Positions 41,181 to 49,989 of a DNA stretch of 64,000 nucleotides are shown in pieces. Source of the DNA: FEN-1219 sp964503125 (GTDB lineage: Bacteria; Pseudomonadota; Gammaproteobacteria; Steroidobacterales; Rariloculaceae); NCBI GenBank assembly GCA_964503125.1, contig CAZCZE010000049.1, positions 186,001 through 250,000 on the forward strand, read 5' to 3'. A program made the position numbers and the translations under genes. The number at the start of each line of letters is the position of its first letter. Position 1 is the first letter of the stretch. The notes under the pieces are model-generated. The model was given only the letters and a program-made list of their open reading frames with translations. It had not been told where the DNA came from and did no database searches.

Positions 41181-42584
41181 CTACTCGAAGCTGAAGATGT
41201 CGTCGGCTTCGGGGTGCTCCATGCCCTGCTCGTGGAAGCGCCGCCAGATCTCCGCCCACGGCCGGCCGTACATGTCGGGCACCGTGTAGTCGATGACCGT
41301 GCCCGGTGAGACCGGCGTCGCGCGACCGTCGAGCGGAAAGAGCTGCGGCACGCACTCGATGAACTGAAACGGAGCGCCTTCCTCGAGGCCGCTCGAGCGC
41401 TGTAAATTGCGGACGATCCGCACGGGCTCAACGAGCGCATCCCTGTCGTAGAAGATGCCCTCGTGGTTCAGGCCGATCACCTTGCCGGCAGCGTCGCGGT
41501 TCGGCGTGTAGATCTCGATGGTCTCAAGCTTGCTCGAGAACTCCGGGTTGCCGTGCACCTTCCAGCCCTGGACGTTCGAGGTCCAGGTCAAGAGCACGTC
41601 GCCGTCCCAGAAGCCGATGGTCTCGCCGTACCAGCGCGGCACGTCGGCGCCGAGCCGCGGCACGGCGCTTGAGAGGTCGAACGTGCGCCCGATGTGAACG
41701 TTGGTGACGAAGTTGTCGGCGTCGCCGGCCATGATCTGTACGAGCGACGGCGTCACGAGCACCACGTGCGGCTGATTCGTCACGCCGTGGTAATGCCAGC
41801 GCCGCATGAAACCTTCGGGCCAGCAGTACTGCGCCGGCCATTGCGGTGAATTGGTGACCGCATCGTGGTAGAGCTCCTGCACCATGCGCGTCCGATACTC
41901 GGGCGTCAGCAGCGACAGGATCGTCGACACCTGATTGAAGAACAGCTCCGCGTACCAGTTCTGCGCGCGTGGCCATAGATAGCGGCCGTTGAGCTCGCCG
42001 GGCACCGTCGCGTACGTGTGCTGCGTCGGACCGCCGCGGCGCCGCGTCTCCGCGAGCAGCGCCTCGTAGTGCTCTTGCGCGGTCGCAAACCCATACGGGC
42101 TCACGATGGCTGCGCGCGGATAGTCGCGATCGCAGTAGCCCCACGCCGCCGTGCGCGGCGGGTCGCTGCCGATCGAGACGACGCGCGCGTATCCGCCGCG
42201 CTGCCCCTCGACGGCCCACGGGCTGTTGCAGCGGAAGTAGCGCGGATCGCTCCAGAGCGATCGGTCTTTGTAGAAGTCCTTCGTCGTGAAGAGATCGACG
42301 GGCAGCGGCTCGATGCCGGGCGGGCTCGCCCCGTCCCACGCGCTGCCTTCGTCGCGTTGCACTTGCGTGCCGTTCGGACCGGGGCGTTGCGGGCGCCACG
42401 GGCCCACGACGAGGTCGTTGTCGGGATACAGCTCGAGCCGCGAAAGATCGGTGACGGGATACTCGCGCGGAATCACGCTGGCGAGCGGCGCGCCGCGGCC
42501 GACGCTCGCGAAATCGATGTCGGCCACGTGCTGCGCCGAGGCCGCTGGACAGACGAAAAGAGCCGCGACGACGAGCGCCACCAT
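41181..42584 (-). CDS. Large secreted protein distantly related to 'PDLSGTW' proteins
   Basis: 467 residues from ATG 42584. The signal peptide ends at PAASAQ. There is no 'DGxPDLSGTW' start, but the C-terminal half carries the same core as the genes at 3735 and 26295. 'RWYGETIGFWDGDVLLTWTSNVQGW' parallels 'SVGRWDGDTLVVDVRWFND', followed by 'KLETIEIYTPNRDAAG' in place of 'LRVTERYTR'. The N-terminal half has a Cys in RCNSPW and a Tyr/Trp-rich region. It is the first gene of a pair with the membrane protein at 40483. Function unknown. Confidence 0.6.
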   Translation of the reverse strand: MVALVVAALFVCPAASAQHVADIDFASVGRGAPLASVIPREYPVTDLSRLELYPDNDLVVGPWRPQRPGPNGTQVQRDEGSAWDGASPPGIEPLPVDLFTTKDFYKDRSLWSDPRYFRCNSPWAVEGQRGGYARVVSIGSDPPRTAAWGYCDRDYPRAAIVSPYGFATAQEHYEALLAETRRRGGPTQHTYATVPGELNGRYLWPRAQNWYAELFFNQVSTILSLLTPEYRTRMVQELYHDAVTNSPQWPAQYCWPEGFMRRWHYHGVTNQPHVVLVTPSLVQIMAGDADNFVTNVHIGRTFDLSSAVPRLGADVPRWYGETIGFWDGDVLLTWTSNVQGWKVHGNPEFSSKLETIEIYTPNRDAAGKVIGLNHEGIFYDRDALVEPVRIVRNLQRSSGLEEGAPFQFIECVPQLFPLDGRATPVSPGTVIDYTVPDMYGRPWAEIWRRFHEQGMEHPEADDIFSFE

Positions 42585-42624
42585 TGAAATGCAGTCTCTT
42601 TGCACGACGAGGGCCACGCGACTG

Positions 42625-43299
42625 CTATTTGAGGTTCTGCGTGATCGATTGCGCAGTGTCGGAGATTTTTTTCATCAAGTTGGACAGCGTCGAATGCATC
42701 TTCGACTGTCGATCCATCGCCATCTGCAGCCGTAGCGATTCCATTTCGTCCATTTCGCTCAAGGCATCCAGATCGCTCTTCGCCCGCTCCAACCGGGCGT
42801 CGAAGTCGGCTTGCGGCAGCGCCCGGGGCTCGACCGGCGCAGCCCTGGCGCCCGTGGGTGTCGAACGCGTCGCCCTCATCGCGGGCGGCGGGCGTACGTC
42901 GGCGGCGCGCGCAGTCTGCGCCGGCTGGCGCAGACGCACCTTGGCATCCTCGATGCGTTTCACGCCGGCCATGATGGCCTTGAGGTCCTCGCGCGCGGAC
43001 TTCTCCGCCTCCATCAACACGAGGTAAGCGAGCGCCGTGACGTCGCCAGCGGTGAGATTGCCGAGCGAGCGATTGGCTCGGACCGCTCTCGTCGCCGTGG
43101 CCTCCGAGACCGAATCGCCCGCGCGTTCGCGTGCGGCTTCGGCGCGAATCCACGCTTGCGTCTGCGGCCCCACTCGCGTCAGCAGGCGCGCAGCAAGGGC
43201 CTCGGCACCGGCCGGCAGCTCCGGCGTCGGTTGGGGGAAGGCGCTGAAGGACAGCGATGCGACGGCAATCGCCACGCAAAAGCAGACGATTCGGGGCAT
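42625..43299 (-). CDS. Exported helical protein of unknown function
   Basis: 224 residues. A signal peptide (IVCFCVAIAVASLSFSAFPQ) precedes a charged, almost wholly helical protein. A middle Pro/Arg/Ala linker (residues about 130-165) separates two coiled-coil-like parts; the last ('ARLERAKSDLDALSEMDEMESLRLQMAMDRQ') is the clearest. 'MEAEKSAREDLKAIMAGVKRIEDAK' is another heptad region. No known domain. It stands alone between the membrane/secreted pair and the ABC operon. Confidence 0.55.
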   Translation of the reverse strand: MPRIVCFCVAIAVASLSFSAFPQPTPELPAGAEALAARLLTRVGPQTQAWIRAEAARERAGDSVSEATATRAVRANRSLGNLTAGDVTALAYLVLMEAEKSAREDLKAIMAGVKRIEDAKVRLRQPAQTARAADVRPPPAMRATRSTPTGARAAPVEPRALPQADFDARLERAKSDLDALSEMDEMESLRLQMAMDRQSKMHSTLSNLMKKISDTAQSITQNLK

Positions 43300-43322
43300 G
43301 GTGGAACCCTCCTATTACGAGT

Positions 43323-44147
43323 TTATCGCCAGCGCAGCAGGCGCCGCTCGACGAACGCCACGATCGTCGCCATCGTCAACCCGAGCACCGAGACGACGAC
43401 GACTCCGGCCATGAGCCGGTCCGTCTGCATCATGTTGCCCGTGAGGATCAGAAACGCGCCGATGCCGTACTGCGCGCCGATCATCTCGGCGGCCACGAGC
43501 ACGAGCAGCGCGGCGGCGATCGAGATGCGGAAGCCCGCGAGCATGCCGGCGAGCGCACCCGGCAGCAGCACCTGCCAGACGATGCGCCACAGCGGCACGT
43601 TGAAGCTCTGCGCCATACGGATCAGGTTGCGCGGCACGGAGTCGACGCCGCTGAACGTGGCGATCACCGTCGGGAAAAAGACGCTGAGCGCGATCGTCGC
43701 CACCTTCGAGCCCTCGCCAATGCCGAGCCAGAGGATCAAGAGCGGCAGCAGCGCGATCTTCGGGATCGGGAACAGCGCCGCGACGAGCGGCAAGCCGACG
43801 GAGCGTGAGACCGCGAACAGGCCGATCATGAGCCCCACGCCGACGCCGAATGCCGTGCCGATGACCCAGCCGTAGCCGATGCGCACGAGCGAAGCGGACA
43901 TGTGCCGCCAGAGATCGCCCGTGACGGCGAGCTCCCAAAGTGCGCGCAGCACGCGCATCGGCGAAGGCAAGAAGATCGGGCTCACGAGCCCCGTGCCCGT
44001 CACGAGCTGCCACAGCCCGATGAGAGCGACGAAGGCGAGCACGCTCATCCACGCCCGCTGCTCGATGACGAACCCGCCGCCGCGGAACGTGAGCTTGCGC
44101 TCGCGCGCCGCAACGCCGCTATTCACCGCCATTGACGACTCAGACAT
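43323..44147 (-). CDS. ABC transporter permease (NitT/TauT/SsuC family)
   Basis: 274 residues with six membrane helices. The EAA-type loop is visible near 'DSVPRNLIRMAQSFNVPLWRIVWQVLLPGALAGMLAGFRISIAAALLVLVAAEMIGAQYGIG'. This is the BPD_transp_1 family of nitrate, taurine, sulfonate or thiamine-precursor importers. Its start overlaps the ATPase gene by 8 nt. Third gene of the binding protein-ATPase-permease operon. Confidence 0.9.
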   Translation of the reverse strand: MSESSMAVNSGVAARERKLTFRGGGFVIEQRAWMSVLAFVALIGLWQLVTGTGLVSPIFLPSPMRVLRALWELAVTGDLWRHMSASLVRIGYGWVIGTAFGVGVGLMIGLFAVSRSVGLPLVAALFPIPKIALLPLLILWLGIGEGSKVATIALSVFFPTVIATFSGVDSVPRNLIRMAQSFNVPLWRIVWQVLLPGALAGMLAGFRISIAAALLVLVAAEMIGAQYGIGAFLILTGNMMQTDRLMAGVVVVSVLGLTMATIVAFVERRLLRWR

Positions 44148-44916
44148 GGGCTACGAGCTCGCGATCGGCCACGATCGCCTCCGCTTTGATGAGCGACCAG
44201 AGCCGCTTGCCGAGCTCGGCCACCTCGGCTTGACGCTCGGGTCGCGTGCGCTCGGCGTGCGGAATCGGCACAGCGATGATCTCGCGTACCCGCCCCGGCC
44301 GGCGCGACAACACGCAGACGCGATGGGCGATCCGAATCGCCTCTTGGAAGTTGTGGGTCACGTAGAGGATCGTCGGCTGGTCGCGCTGCCAGAGCGCGAG
44401 GATGTCGTCGAGCAAGAGCTCGCGGGTCTGCGCGTCGAGCGCCGACAGCGGCTCGTCCATCAAAAAGATGGCGGGACGCACAGCGAGCGCACGAGCGATG
44501 CCGACGCGCTGGCGCATGCCGCCCGAAAGCTGCTTCGGCAGCGCGCTCGCGAACTCGCTCAAGTTGGTGCGCTCGAGCGCGTCGGCGATGCGCCGACGAA
44601 TCTCGGCCGCACCGAGCCGATGGTGCTTCAGCACGAACGCGACGTTGTCGCGCACGTTGAGCCACGGCAGCAACGAGAAATCCTGAAAGATGAACGTGAT
44701 CTCGTTGAGCGTATCGCCGGCGGGTACGCCGCGTAGCACGACCTCGCCCGACGTCGGCTGCAAGATGCCACCCGCGATGCCGAGCAGCGTCGACTTGCCG
44801 CAACCCGACGGGCCGATGATCGCGACGATCTCGCCCTCGTGCGCGTGCAGCGAGACGTCATCGAGTGCCGTGAGCTCGCCGAATCGATGCGTGATGTTCG
44901 AGAGCGCGATCTCCAT
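44140..44916 (-). CDS. ABC transporter ATP-binding protein (SsuB/TauB family)
   Basis: 258 residues. Walker A 'GPSGCGKSTLL', signature 'KQLSGGMRQRVGIARALAVRP', Walker B 'IFLMDEPLSALD' and the switch His in 'TILYVTHNFQEAIRIAHRV' are all intact. Sequence style is that of the nitrate/sulfonate/taurine importer ATPases. It is flanked by its binding protein and permease in one operon. Confidence 0.92.
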   Translation of the reverse strand: MEIALSNITHRFGELTALDDVSLHAHEGEIVAIIGPSGCGKSTLLGIAGGILQPTSGEVVLRGVPAGDTLNEITFIFQDFSLLPWLNVRDNVAFVLKHHRLGAAEIRRRIADALERTNLSEFASALPKQLSGGMRQRVGIARALAVRPAIFLMDEPLSALDAQTRELLLDDILALWQRDQPTILYVTHNFQEAIRIAHRVCVLSRRPGRVREIIAVPIPHAERTRPERQAEVAELGKRLWSLIKAEAIVADRELVAHV

Positions 44917-44917
44917 C

Positions 44918-45997
44918 TCAGCGCCCCGCGCTCATCGACGCGGGGAGGTTCTCGTGCTCCGGCACGAAAGTCAGATCGATGAATGTGGTGGGATCCGTGT
45001 CCTGCTCGATCATGCGCTGGTCCCGATACCACTCCACCATCTCGTAAATGCTGCCGACGTCGAGCCGGCTGTCGATATACGCCAACGACTGCGCGATGGC
45101 GCGCGGCGGCACCGACGTCCAGCGCGAAATGAGAGCGAGCAGCTCCTCGGCCTTCGCGGGGTCCTTGTAGCTACCGTCCGCGTTCTTGTCGAGCAGCACC
45201 GCGGAATACTCGGCTGCGCCGCGCTCATAGGTGTCGATGACGGCTTGCAGCCCCGCGCGCTTTTCGGCGATGACCTTCGGGCTCGACGCGAGCCCCGTCG
45301 ACTGCCAGGAGAGCTCGTCGCCGGCCCAGCCGATGACGTGCGCTTTGCCTTGATCGATGAGGCTCATGAAGGCCGTGCCCGCACCCGACGCCACGTCGAC
45401 CTGATTGCCCATGAGCATGGCCGCGAGGTTACCGAGCCCCTGCGCCGGCACGAGATGGTTGTCGTTGACGTCGAAGCCGTATTTCTCGCCGATGCGCGCG
45501 ACGGCGTAGTGATTCGTCGAGCCGATCGTCGTCAGGCCGATGACGCGGCCGCGCAGATCGGCCATCGTGCGCACGCCGGCGTCCCAAGCCTTGTTGGATG
45601 CGAATACGCCCGTGTTCGGGAACCCGGGCAGCTCGCGGCTGTGTCCCGCGATGACCACGACGCCGCCGAAATACGCCAAGTTGAAGAACGCCGGTGTGAA
45701 GCCGATGACGGCGAGGTCGACGTCGCGTGAAGCGATCGCGAGCGTCGCGGGCACGGCGGCGTCGAAAAACACGAGCTCGGCGTCGACGCCGGCCTCGCGA
45801 AAATAGCCCTTCTCCACACCCATGAAGAATGGCGCTTGCGACGCGATGCGCAGCACGCCGATCTTGATCGGCACGAGCTCAGCGGCCGTCGAATCGAGCG
45901 GCGACGCAGCCAGCGCGGCGAGCGCGAGCGCGAGCGCGAGCGCGGCAGCGATCCGCCTCGACCACGCGAGCTGCAACAACAGGCTCCGGCCCCGCAT
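44918..45997 (-). CDS. ABC transporter substrate-binding protein (NMT1/SsuA-like)
   Basis: 359 residues. The signal peptide contains an Ala-Leu run encoded by a GCGAGC repeat. The mature protein is a type II periplasmic binding protein: 'IKIGVLRIASQAPFFMGVEKGYFREAGVDAELVFFD', 'DVDLAVIGFTPAFFNLA', 'MADLRGRVIGLTTIGSTNHYAVARIGEKYGF' and 'GNLAAMLMGNQVDVASG'. These bind small anions or aromatic precursors. The ligand cannot be told. First gene of the ABC operon (2-nt gap to the ATPase). Confidence 0.88.
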   Translation of the reverse strand: MRGRSLLLQLAWSRRIAAALALALALAALAASPLDSTAAELVPIKIGVLRIASQAPFFMGVEKGYFREAGVDAELVFFDAAVPATLAIASRDVDLAVIGFTPAFFNLAYFGGVVVIAGHSRELPGFPNTGVFASNKAWDAGVRTMADLRGRVIGLTTIGSTNHYAVARIGEKYGFDVNDNHLVPAQGLGNLAAMLMGNQVDVASGAGTAFMSLIDQGKAHVIGWAGDELSWQSTGLASSPKVIAEKRAGLQAVIDTYERGAAEYSAVLLDKNADGSYKDPAKAEELLALISRWTSVPPRAIAQSLAYIDSRLDVGSIYEMVEWYRDQRMIEQDTDPTTFIDLTFVPEHENLPASMSAGR

Positions 45998-46021
45998 GCC
46001 CCCTCCAGAACAACCGGATCA

Positions 46022-46339
46022 TCAAAATACGCGGAAACCCAGGCGGATGCGAGCAGGAAAATAGCCGCGCGTAAGGAGCCCGCGCGTGAGATTGCGCGCC
46101 TCGCTCGCATCGCGGCAGCCGACGAAGCCGGCGAACGCGTTGTTGCCGGCGTGGTTGAACGCGAACACGCGCACGCCCTCGGGCACGTAAGGGTCGACGA
46201 GCGCGACGTCGTCACCGAGCGCGTCGGCGTTTCGAGAAGCGATGAGGATTGCGGCGGCGTGGACTTCCTGCACGCGCCGTTCGAGATCGGCGCTGCTCGG
46301 CGGTCGGTTGTCGTGTCGGGATGATGCCCGACTCGCCAC
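46022..46339 (-). pseudogene. Possible C-terminal fragment of a TonB-dependent receptor
   Basis: The frame gives at most 105 codons. After a poor start it reads 'DALGDDVALVDPYVPEGVRVFAFNHAG' and ends 'LLTRGYFPARIRLGFRVF' with a terminal Phe. The ending resembles the last strands of TonB-dependent receptors (GYFP..R..G.R..YRF). No plug or barrel remains upstream, where a structured element begins. I infer a 3' remnant. It could be an unrelated small protein. Confidence 0.35.
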
Positions 46340-46361
46340 GAGGCCGCTTCCGGACGATCAA

Positions 46362-46483
46362 GGCCCCTCACGCGAGGGATTTCGCACCAAGAAGGTGCAG
46401 CCCCCCCTCCACGGAGGGGCCTGCGCGTCAACCCCGGCCGGGAACCCAGGCGCCCCCAGGGTCTCCGCCCCCTGTGAGGGGCC
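46362..46483. repeat. 122-bp multi-hairpin element
   Basis: GGCCCCTCAC (46362-46371) and GTGAGGGGCC (46474-46483) are perfect 10-bp inverted repeats enclosing about 100 bp. Inside are two further perfect hairpins: GCACC-AAGAA-GGTGC (46384-46398) and CCCCTC-CACG-GAGGGG (46404-46419). The ends can also pair locally (CCCTC/GAGGG, 46365-46378; CCCCT/AGGGG, 46469-46481). The whole would fold as a multi-branched, cloverleaf-like structure. It contains no coding signal. It may be a small non-autonomous mobile element or a structured RNA. Confidence 0.55.
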
Positions 46484-46510
46484 TCCTCGCCACTCGCCGC
46501 CACTTGCCGC

Positions 46511-46516
46511 TATCGT
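46511..46516 (+). promoter_or_regulatory. -10-like box TATCGT before the zincin gene
   Basis: TATCGT ends 9 nt before ATG 46526. No ribosome site is present. It fits the near-leaderless pattern and places the structured element upstream of the transcript. Confidence 0.35.
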
Positions 46517-46525
46517 TGCGGCCCT

Positions 46526-47659
46526 ATGTCCTCCTCGCAGCGCTTCCGCGAAGCCAACCTCTACGGCGCGCCGATCAGGGACCTCGGTCTCACGATCGAC
46601 GGCACGAGACTGGCGCCCGTCATCGACGAATTCCGCGTCGAGCTCGCGGCGCGCGGCATCACGAGGGTCGTGCCGCGGTTCCACCTCTCGACCGAATGGG
46701 GCGTGCCGTTCGGTACGGTCGTCATCGGCATCCCGTTCTACCTGGCGCGCCCCGAGCTCACGACGCTGCACGGCGAAGAGGTGGGACACATCGAAGGCTT
46801 CAATCACGCGGACATCCTGCGCTACTTGCGCCACGAGATGGGTCACGTCATCAACTACGCTTACAAGCTCTACGACATGGAAGCGTGGGTGAAACTGTTC
46901 GGCTCGATCACGCAGCCGTACCGCGAAGACTACCGGCCGCAGCCGTTCAGCCGTCGTTTCGTTCGCCACCTGCCCGGTTGGTACGCGCAAAAGCATCCTG
47001 ACGAGGACTGGTCGGAAACGTTCGCGGTGTGGATGACACCGGGGCTCGACTGGCGCGCCGACTACGCGCAGCTGCCTACGGCGCTTGCCAAGCTCGAGTT
47101 CTGCGCACGGACGATGGAAGATCTCGGCAGCCGCGAGCCGATCGTGACGGCGGCCGACCTCGACGAGGACGTCAGCGGCATCGTCTACTCTCTCGAGCAG
47201 TACTACGAGAGCTACACGAGTGACGCGGAGCCCGGCGCCGCCGGCCTCGACGGCGATCTGCGCGCGATCTTCGACGACTTGAACGAGTCCGAGGAAGGCC
47301 CGCCGCACGACACGCGGCCCGCCGCGGAGCTCATCCGCCGCCACGAGCGGCAGCTCATGGCCGCAGTGTTCCGCTGGACGGGCCACTTCCCGGAGAAGAC
47401 CCGCAGTCTCGTGCGCGACCTTGCGAAGCGCGCCGAAGTGTTGAGGCAGGTCTACCCCGTCGCCGCCGAGGACGAGGCCGTCGTGGCCGTGACGACGCTC
47501 GTCGCGTCGCTCGCGATGAACTTCGTCCATCGCGGCTCCTACTTCCCGGAGGCGGCGCAACCACCCGCGGGTCAACCGGCCTCCGGTCAGGCCGCGGCCG
47601 CGGAGCCGAAACCCGAACCGCAGGAGCAAGGCGCGACGGCGGAAGAGTCGACGCGTTAA
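46526..47659 (+). CDS. Putative zinc-binding metallopeptidase
   Basis: 377 residues, cytoplasmic. The zinc motif HExxH is present as RHEMGHVINYAYKLY near residue 112. A likely third ligand is the Glu in DEDWSETFAVW about 50 residues later. 'FHLSTEWGVPFGTVVIGIPFYL' precedes it. This is the 'putative zinc-binding metallo-peptidase' family of the zincin superfamily. The C-terminal 30 residues are a Pro/Ala/Glu-rich tail. It faces a D-Ala-D-Ala ligase-like gene with a 4-nt overlap of the stop codons. Substrate unknown. Confidence 0.78.
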   Translation: MSSSQRFREANLYGAPIRDLGLTIDGTRLAPVIDEFRVELAARGITRVVPRFHLSTEWGVPFGTVVIGIPFYLARPELTTLHGEEVGHIEGFNHADILRYLRHEMGHVINYAYKLYDMEAWVKLFGSITQPYREDYRPQPFSRRFVRHLPGWYAQKHPDEDWSETFAVWMTPGLDWRADYAQLPTALAKLEFCARTMEDLGSREPIVTAADLDEDVSGIVYSLEQYYESYTSDAEPGAAGLDGDLRAIFDDLNESEEGPPHDTRPAAELIRRHERQLMAAVFRWTGHFPEKTRSLVRDLAKRAEVLRQVYPVAAEDEAVVAVTTLVASLAMNFVHRGSYFPEAAQPPAGQPASGQAAAAEPKPEPQEQGATAEESTR

Positions 47660-48684
47660 GTCGAAGCCGCCGCGGCGCGGGCTTTCTTGCGCCGCTTCTG
47701 CGCGCGGCTGCGGTGCTTCCAGCGCTCGATGGCGAGCTCCGCGATGCGGTCGACGAGCTGCGGATACGCGATGCCGTGCGCGGCCGCCGCGGTCGAGAAC
47801 TCGCTGTGCTGCTCGAGATAGCAGCTCGAGTTCACTTCGATCACGTAGACCTCGCCCGTCTCCGTGAGGCGCAGATCGACGCGGCCGTAGTCGCAGACGC
47901 GCAGCGCCCGATAGGCGTCGACCGAAGCCTTCTGCAGCTTCGCCTTGAGCTCGGGCTCGATCTGCGCGAGCACGGCCTTGGTGCCGTGGAAGCGTTCGCT
48001 GCTCTCGTCGAACTTCGCTTCACTGTCCATGACGCGCAGGCTGCCTTCCTTGAGCCCCGAGAAGTCCATCTCGATCGGCGGGAATGCCCCGGGCTCGTCG
48101 TTGCCCATGACGCCGACATAGAACTCGCGCCCTTCGATGTACTCCTCGGCGAGCGCGGCGTCGCCGAACGTGCGCTGGATGTAGAGCACGCGCTCCATGA
48201 GCTGTTGGGTGTTGCGCACGAGCGAGCGCTCGTCGATGCCGATCGAGGCGTCCATGCGCAGCGGTTTCACGAACAGCGGCATGCGCAGGTTGCCTCCGGT
48301 CTCGAAGGCCGCGTTGGCCGGGAACGTCGCGAAGTCCGGGTAGCGAATGCCCTCGAAGGCCAAGAGCTTTTTCGTGAGCGCCTTGTCCTCTTGGAGGAAA
48401 ATCTCGCCCGGGCCACCGCCCGTGTACGGAATCTGCAAGAGATCGAGCACGCCCGCGACGCCGATTACGCCGCCCAAGATGTCGTCGCCGAATGCCTCCA
48501 CGAGGTTGAACACGAGCTGCGGCTTGCGCGCCTTGAGCCCGTCGATGAGCGCGTTCAAATCGTGGCGGATCGTCAGAATCGAGGTCTTGTGGCCGCTCTC
48601 CGTCAAACCGGCCGCGACCTGGGACACAACGATGTCAGGCTGACTCTCGTCGGGCTCGAGGTACGTAAGAATCGTGATGTCCAT
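47656..48684 (-). CDS. ATP-grasp ligase, D-alanine--D-alanine ligase family
   Basis: 342 residues. ATP-grasp features: 'VFNLVEAFGDDILGGVIGVAGVLDLLQIPYTGGGP', 'DKALTKKLLAFEGIRYPDFATFP', 'LFVKPLRMDASIGIDERSLV', 'EYIEGREFYVGVMG' and 'VCDYGRVDLRLTETGEVYVIEVNSSCYLEQHSEFSTAA'. The fold is that of Ddl, but the length, the basic tail and the lack of cell-wall genes nearby suggest a different amino-acid or peptide ligase. It is convergent with the zincin. Confidence 0.82.
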   Translation of the reverse strand: MDITILTYLEPDESQPDIVVSQVAAGLTESGHKTSILTIRHDLNALIDGLKARKPQLVFNLVEAFGDDILGGVIGVAGVLDLLQIPYTGGGPGEIFLQEDKALTKKLLAFEGIRYPDFATFPANAAFETGGNLRMPLFVKPLRMDASIGIDERSLVRNTQQLMERVLYIQRTFGDAALAEEYIEGREFYVGVMGNDEPGAFPPIEMDFSGLKEGSLRVMDSEAKFDESSERFHGTKAVLAQIEPELKAKLQKASVDAYRALRVCDYGRVDLRLTETGEVYVIEVNSSCYLEQHSEFSTAAAAHGIAYPQLVDRIAELAIERWKHRSRAQKRRKKARAAAAST

Positions 48685-48797
48685 GCGGAATGTCCGCGCC
48701 TAGTCGTCACCAGAACCGAAGCCACGGGTGGACTCTAATCGACGGATGGCGTGCCGACAATCGACCGCGATCACATCTTGCGAGGTTTACCGCAGAC

Positions 48798-49439
48798 TCA
48801 GTCGCGCGATGCGAGGCGCTCGATGTCGATGCGCCGAAACTCCACGGCGCTCGTCTCGCTCTGGACGCCGATGAACCCCGCAACGTCGGCGATGCCCGAG
48901 GCACGTGTGACGGGCACGTCGTTGAGCTCGACCGTGAGCTCGCTGCCGACGAGCTCGATCTCGAGCAGCTGCCACTCGCCCGTGCCCGTGAACGCCGCGT
49001 TCACGGCCTCCGCATCGAACGCCGTCTCGCCGGGCGGCATGCCGTGGCGAAAGAGCCCGCCGAGCGGTGGGATGCGGCCCGCGGCCGCCGGATGCAGGAG
49101 CTGCACCTGGTAACTGCGATCGGGCCAGCCGCGCGCGAACTCGCCGTCGGGGTTGGCGCGCAAGAAAATACCGCTGTCGCCGTTGTCGGTCAGAAACCTG
49201 AGCTCGACGCGCAGGCGAAAGTCGCGAAACGGCTCGGGAAACCGCAGCCAGCCATTCGGCCCGTCGGCGCGCAGCACGCCGTCAGTGACGGCGAAAGTGC
49301 CGCCGTTCTCGACGGTCCATTGCGCGAGCGTGCCGTCGAACAGCGCCGTGAACCCGAGCGGCGGCTGCGCCGCCGCACCGACGCAAACCGCTATTCCGCA
49401 CGACCAACGGCCCAAGCACCGCGCTATCCCGCTCCGCAT
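48798..49439 (-). CDS. DUF1080 (3-keto-disaccharide hydrolase-like) exported protein
   Basis: 213 residues from ATG 49439, which has GAGGAAG upstream. An earlier in-frame start at 49475 is possible. A signal peptide (CGIAVCVGAAA) is followed by a concanavalin-like sandwich: 'GFTALFDGTLAQWTVENGGTFAVTDGVLRADG', 'FRDFRLRVELRFLTDNGDSGIFLRANP', 'YQVQLLH' and 'EWQLLEIELVGSELTVELNDVPV'. This is the DUF1080 family, some members of which hydrolyse 3-keto-glycosides. Activity here is inferred from the family only. Confidence 0.82.
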   Translation of the reverse strand: MRSGIARCLGRWSCGIAVCVGAAAQPPLGFTALFDGTLAQWTVENGGTFAVTDGVLRADGPNGWLRFPEPFRDFRLRVELRFLTDNGDSGIFLRANPDGEFARGWPDRSYQVQLLHPAAAGRIPPLGGLFRHGMPPGETAFDAEAVNAAFTGTGEWQLLEIELVGSELTVELNDVPVTRASGIADVAGFIGVQSETSAVEFRRIDIERLASRD

Positions 49440-49560
49440 GTTTCTTCGCTTCCTCACCACACTCGTGTTGCTCAATGATAAGCGGCCCGCTACGCTTGCG
49501 CCCGTGCCGATTTCCCCGCCCAGCGCCTCGAGTCGCTAGTCACCACCGTCCCTCAAAACT

Positions 49561-49989
49561 ATGGCGCCCGAGCCGCGCGACACCGACTTAACGCCCGACG
49601 CGGGCTCGGCGACCGACGTCGCGCCGCTCGGCCGTAAGACGGCCAAGCCGGCGCACGAGCTCACGGCCGACGAGGACATCGACGTCGCCGACTGGGAGCG
49701 GCTCGCGGCGCTCGACGAATTCAAAGCGCTGCTCGCCGCGAAACGCAAGTTCATCGTCCCGGCGACGATCTTCTTCATCGTCTACTACTTCGCGCTGCCC
49801 GTGCTCGTGGGGTACGCGCCACGCTTGATGGCGACGAAGGTCTTCGGCGTCGTCAACGTCGCGTATCTGTTCGCACTGTCGCAGTTCCTCGTGGCCTGGC
49901 TCATCGCAGCGGCCTACGTGCGCGCCGCCGGCCGCTTTGACGCCATGGCGCGCCGCATCGTCGAGAACTTCAAGGCGAGGAACCGCTGA
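49561..49989 (+). CDS. DUF485 domain membrane protein
   Basis: 142 residues. A hydrophilic N-terminus leads to 'ALDEFKALLAAKRKFIVPATIFFIVYYFALPVLVGYAP' and a second helix 'GVVNVAYLFALSQFLVAWLIAAAYV', the DUF485 pattern. It is the usual small partner encoded before acetate symporters (YjcH-like). Stop and start overlap by one base with actP (TGATG). Confidence 0.88.
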   Translation: MAPEPRDTDLTPDAGSATDVAPLGRKTAKPAHELTADEDIDVADWERLAALDEFKALLAAKRKFIVPATIFFIVYYFALPVLVGYAPRLMATKVFGVVNVAYLFALSQFLVAWLIAAAYVRAAGRFDAMARRIVENFKARNR

